Source: Bacteroidota bacterium
GTDB taxonomy: Bacteria > Bacteroidota > Bacteroidia > Flavobacteriales > Flavobacteriaceae
Assembly: GCA_018267095.1 (NCBI GenBank)
Contig: JAFDZC010000006.1
Span: 124,001 to 188,000 of the forward strand
Direction: 5' to 3'
DNA length: 64,000 bases
The translations under genes and the position numbers were made by a program. The notes under the pieces were generated by a model. That model did not search any database. It saw nothing but the letters and a program-made list of their open reading frames with translations, and was not told the DNA's origin. Positions 62,452 to 64,000 of the stretch are shown here, one piece after another. Position 1 is the first letter of the stretch; the number at the start of each line of letters is the position of its first letter.

Positions 62452-63309
62452 ATGACAGAAATTCCTCAATCAGAAGATTGGAGCCTTGTTATCAAAGGGA
62501 AAACCTCTCTTTTTGATCTCAAGTTCCAAGACTTATGGCGCTATCGTGATCTTTTGTGGATGTTTGTCAAACGTGATTTCGTTAGCTTTTACAAGCAAAC
62601 GGTTTTGGGTCCGCTTTGGTTTTTTATCCAACCCATTTTTACCACTTTGGTATTTACTTTTGTTTTTGGCAATTTAGCGGGTATCAGTACCGATGGACTT
62701 CCGCAGTATTTGTTTTACCTTTCAGGAATAACCGCTTGGAACTATTTTTCAGATTGTCTGACCAAAACCAGTACGGTTTTCAGAGACAATGCTGCCATTT
62801 TCGGCAAAGTTTATTTTCCGAGACTTATCATGCCCTTAAGTATTGTGGTCAGTAACTTGGTGCGTTTTGGAGTTCAACTTATTTTGCTGTTCATCATGAT
62901 GGGCTATTTTGCTTTCAAAGGAGAAAACTTCCAGCTGACCTATGCAGTTCTTTTTTTTCCTATATTGGTCTTGCTGATGGCCTTACTCGGCTTGGGTTCA
63001 GGGCTCATTATTACAGCCATGACTACCAAGTATCGCGACTTGACTTTTTTGGTGACTTTTGGTGTTCAACTCTTGATGTATGGAACCACGGTTATTTACC
63101 CATTGAGTTCAGCACCCGAAAAATACAAGCAATTCATTGAACTCAACCCAATGACGGGTATCATCGAAGCTTTTCGCTATGCCCTTTTGGGTAAAGGCGA
63201 ATTTTCAGTTTGGAGCATTGGTTATTCAACCTTGGTTACTTTGATTATTTTAATGTTCGGTATTTTGATTTTTAATAAAACCGAAAGAAATTTTGTAGAT
63301 ACCATCTAA
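62452..63309 (+). CDS. ABC-2 type polysaccharide exporter permease (Wzm-like)
   Basis: A 285-residue inner-membrane permease with six hydrophobic helices. The cytoplasmic N-terminus LWRYRDLLWMFVKRDFVSFY and the first helix region YKQTVLGPLWFFIQPIFTTL are typical of Wzm/TagG-type permeases, and ELNPMTGIIEAFRYALLGKG marks the last loop. With the ATPase encoded one base downstream it would export a completed O-polysaccharide chain across the inner membrane. This is a different route from the Wzx/EpsG pathway encoded earlier. Confidence 0.93.
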   Translation: MTEIPQSEDWSLVIKGKTSLFDLKFQDLWRYRDLLWMFVKRDFVSFYKQTVLGPLWFFIQPIFTTLVFTFVFGNLAGISTDGLPQYLFYLSGITAWNYFSDCLTKTSTVFRDNAAIFGKVYFPRLIMPLSIVVSNLVRFGVQLILLFIMMGYFAFKGENFQLTYAVLFFPILVLLMALLGLGSGLIITAMTTKYRDLTFLVTFGVQLLMYGTTVIYPLSSAPEKYKQFIELNPMTGIIEAFRYALLGKGEFSVWSIGYSTLVTLIILMFGILIFNKTERNFVDTI

Positions 63310-64000
63310 TGTCAGAAACGGTTATTAAAGTCGATAATTTATCTAAAGCATACCAAATCGGACAGATTGGTACCGGAACTATTTCACGCGATTTAGAAAG
63401 GTTTTGGGTTACTAAAATTTTGGGCAAAGAAGACCCTTTTCTCAAAATAGGCGAGACCAATGACCGTAGTGTCAAAGGTCAAAGCGATATCGTTTGGTCA
63501 CTTAGAGACATCAACTTTGAAATCAATCACGGAGACGCTGTTGGAATCATCGGTAAAAACGGAGCCGGAAAAAGTACTTTACTCAAATTGCTCTCTCGTG
63601 TTACCAGCCCAACCACCGGCGAGATTAAAGTCAAAGGGCGCATTGCTAGTTTACTCGAAGTAGGCACCGGCTTTCATCCTGAATTGTCCGGTCGAGAAAA
63701 TATCTTTCTCAACGGAGCTATTTTGGGTATGCGCAAAAAAGAAATAGCGCGTAAGCTGGATGAAATCATTGACTTTTCAGGTGTTGAGCGATACATCGAT
63801 ACGCCGGTCAAAAGATATTCATCCGGAATGTATGTTCGATTGGCTTTTGCCGTAGCAGCGCACCTTGAAAGCGAAATTCTGATTGTTGATGAAGTTTTGG
63901 CAGTAGGTGATGCCGAGTTTCAAAAGAAATGTCTGGGCAAAATGAGCGACATCAGCAAAGGCGAGGGGCGAACGGTATTGTTTGTCAGTCACAACATGGC
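63309..64000 (+). CDS. ABC exporter ATP-binding protein (Wzt-like), 5' part
   Basis: The gene starts at the ATG overlapping the permease stop and runs off the window, so only the first 230 residues are seen. Walker A IIGKNGAGKSTLLKLL lies near residue 82, the Q-loop region has LLEVGTGFHPELSGRENIFL, the signature is YSSGMYVRLAFAVAAH, and Walker B ILIVDEVLAVGD is followed by FVSHNMA with the switch His. An N-terminal insertion (about residues 20-60) and the YSSGM signature identify the TagH/Wzt-type exporters. A C-terminal carbohydrate-binding domain may follow beyond the window. Confidence 0.93.
   Translation, partial: MSETVIKVDNLSKAYQIGQIGTGTISRDLERFWVTKILGKEDPFLKIGETNDRSVKGQSDIVWSLRDINFEINHGDAVGIIGKNGAGKSTLLKLLSRVTSPTTGEIKVKGRIASLLEVGTGFHPELSGRENIFLNGAILGMRKKEIARKLDEIIDFSGVERYIDTPVKRYSSGMYVRLAFAVAAHLESEILIVDEVLAVGDAEFQKKCLGKMSDISKGEGRTVLFVSHNM

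Overview
The window is chromosomal DNA from a member of the Bacteroidota, most likely a Flavobacteriaceae (Flavobacterium-like) bacterium. The signs are two proteins with type IX secretion (T9SS) C-terminal sorting domains, -7 promoter elements of the Bacteroidota type TAnnTTTG (two with a TTTG -33 box 18 bp upstream), a UpxY-type antiterminator, GC-rich flavobacterial-style intergenic repeats and low-GC coding sequence. No tRNA, rRNA, CRISPR array, insertion sequence or phage gene was seen, and no gene-free stretch exceeds 300 bases.

Region 1 (1-12118) is mostly housekeeping and accessory genes: the end of a T9SS surface protein, citrate synthase (gltA), an MBOAT O-acyltransferase with an SGNH-like partner, a tail-fibre-like T9SS protein preceded by two tandem palindromes, two guanidine-modifying-superfamily hydrolases (an arginine deiminase/DDAH relative and ctlX), a CpcT/CpeT-family lipoprotein, a CoA-binding protein, a sodium:solute symporter and recR. 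Several genes end in clear intrinsic terminators.

Region 2 (12139-19148) starts at a strong promoter. It encodes an outer-membrane export lipoprotein (Wza-like), a tyrosine autokinase/copolymerase (Wzc-like), and enzymes for UDP-HexNAc uronic acid and UDP-glucuronic acid.

Region 3 (19221-54462) is a single co-directional run of 37 genes. It opens with a small winged-helix regulator whose promoter lies inside a perfect inverted repeat, followed by UpxY. It then encodes dTDP-Fuc3N-type and dTDP-Fuc4N-type sugar synthesis, WecB and a WecF-like transferase, a Wzx flippase, an EpsG/Wzy-like polymerase, about seven glycosyltransferases, a second MBOAT/SGNH pair, and an initiating sugar transferase. 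It also carries an unusual density of amine-handling enzymes: three divergent formyltransferases, two NodB-like predicted deacetylases, a PIG-L deacetylase, three ATP-grasp ligases, a FemAB-like acyltransferase and a hexapeptide acetyltransferase. Many genes overlap by 4 bases (ATGA). The run ends at a terminator at 54488-54526.

Region 4 (54555-58316) holds a second initiating sugar transferase, a PglE-like aminotransferase and a PglF/CapD-like 4,6-dehydratase, together a bacillosamine-type module. Region 5 (58395-62281) is a second Wza/Wzc pair with a convergent PHP-type tyrosine phosphatase whose stop codon overlaps that of the kinase. Region 6 (62452-64000) is a Wzm/Wzt-type ABC exporter, cut by the window end.

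Together the genes describe a large surface-glycan (O-antigen or capsule) locus that makes several 6-deoxy-amino sugars and uronic acids, links them on a lipid carrier, flips and polymerises them, and decorates amino groups with formyl, acetyl or amino-acyl groups. The central inference is that N-formylation and amide ligation are unusually elaborate in this glycan. The product structure is not known from sequence.
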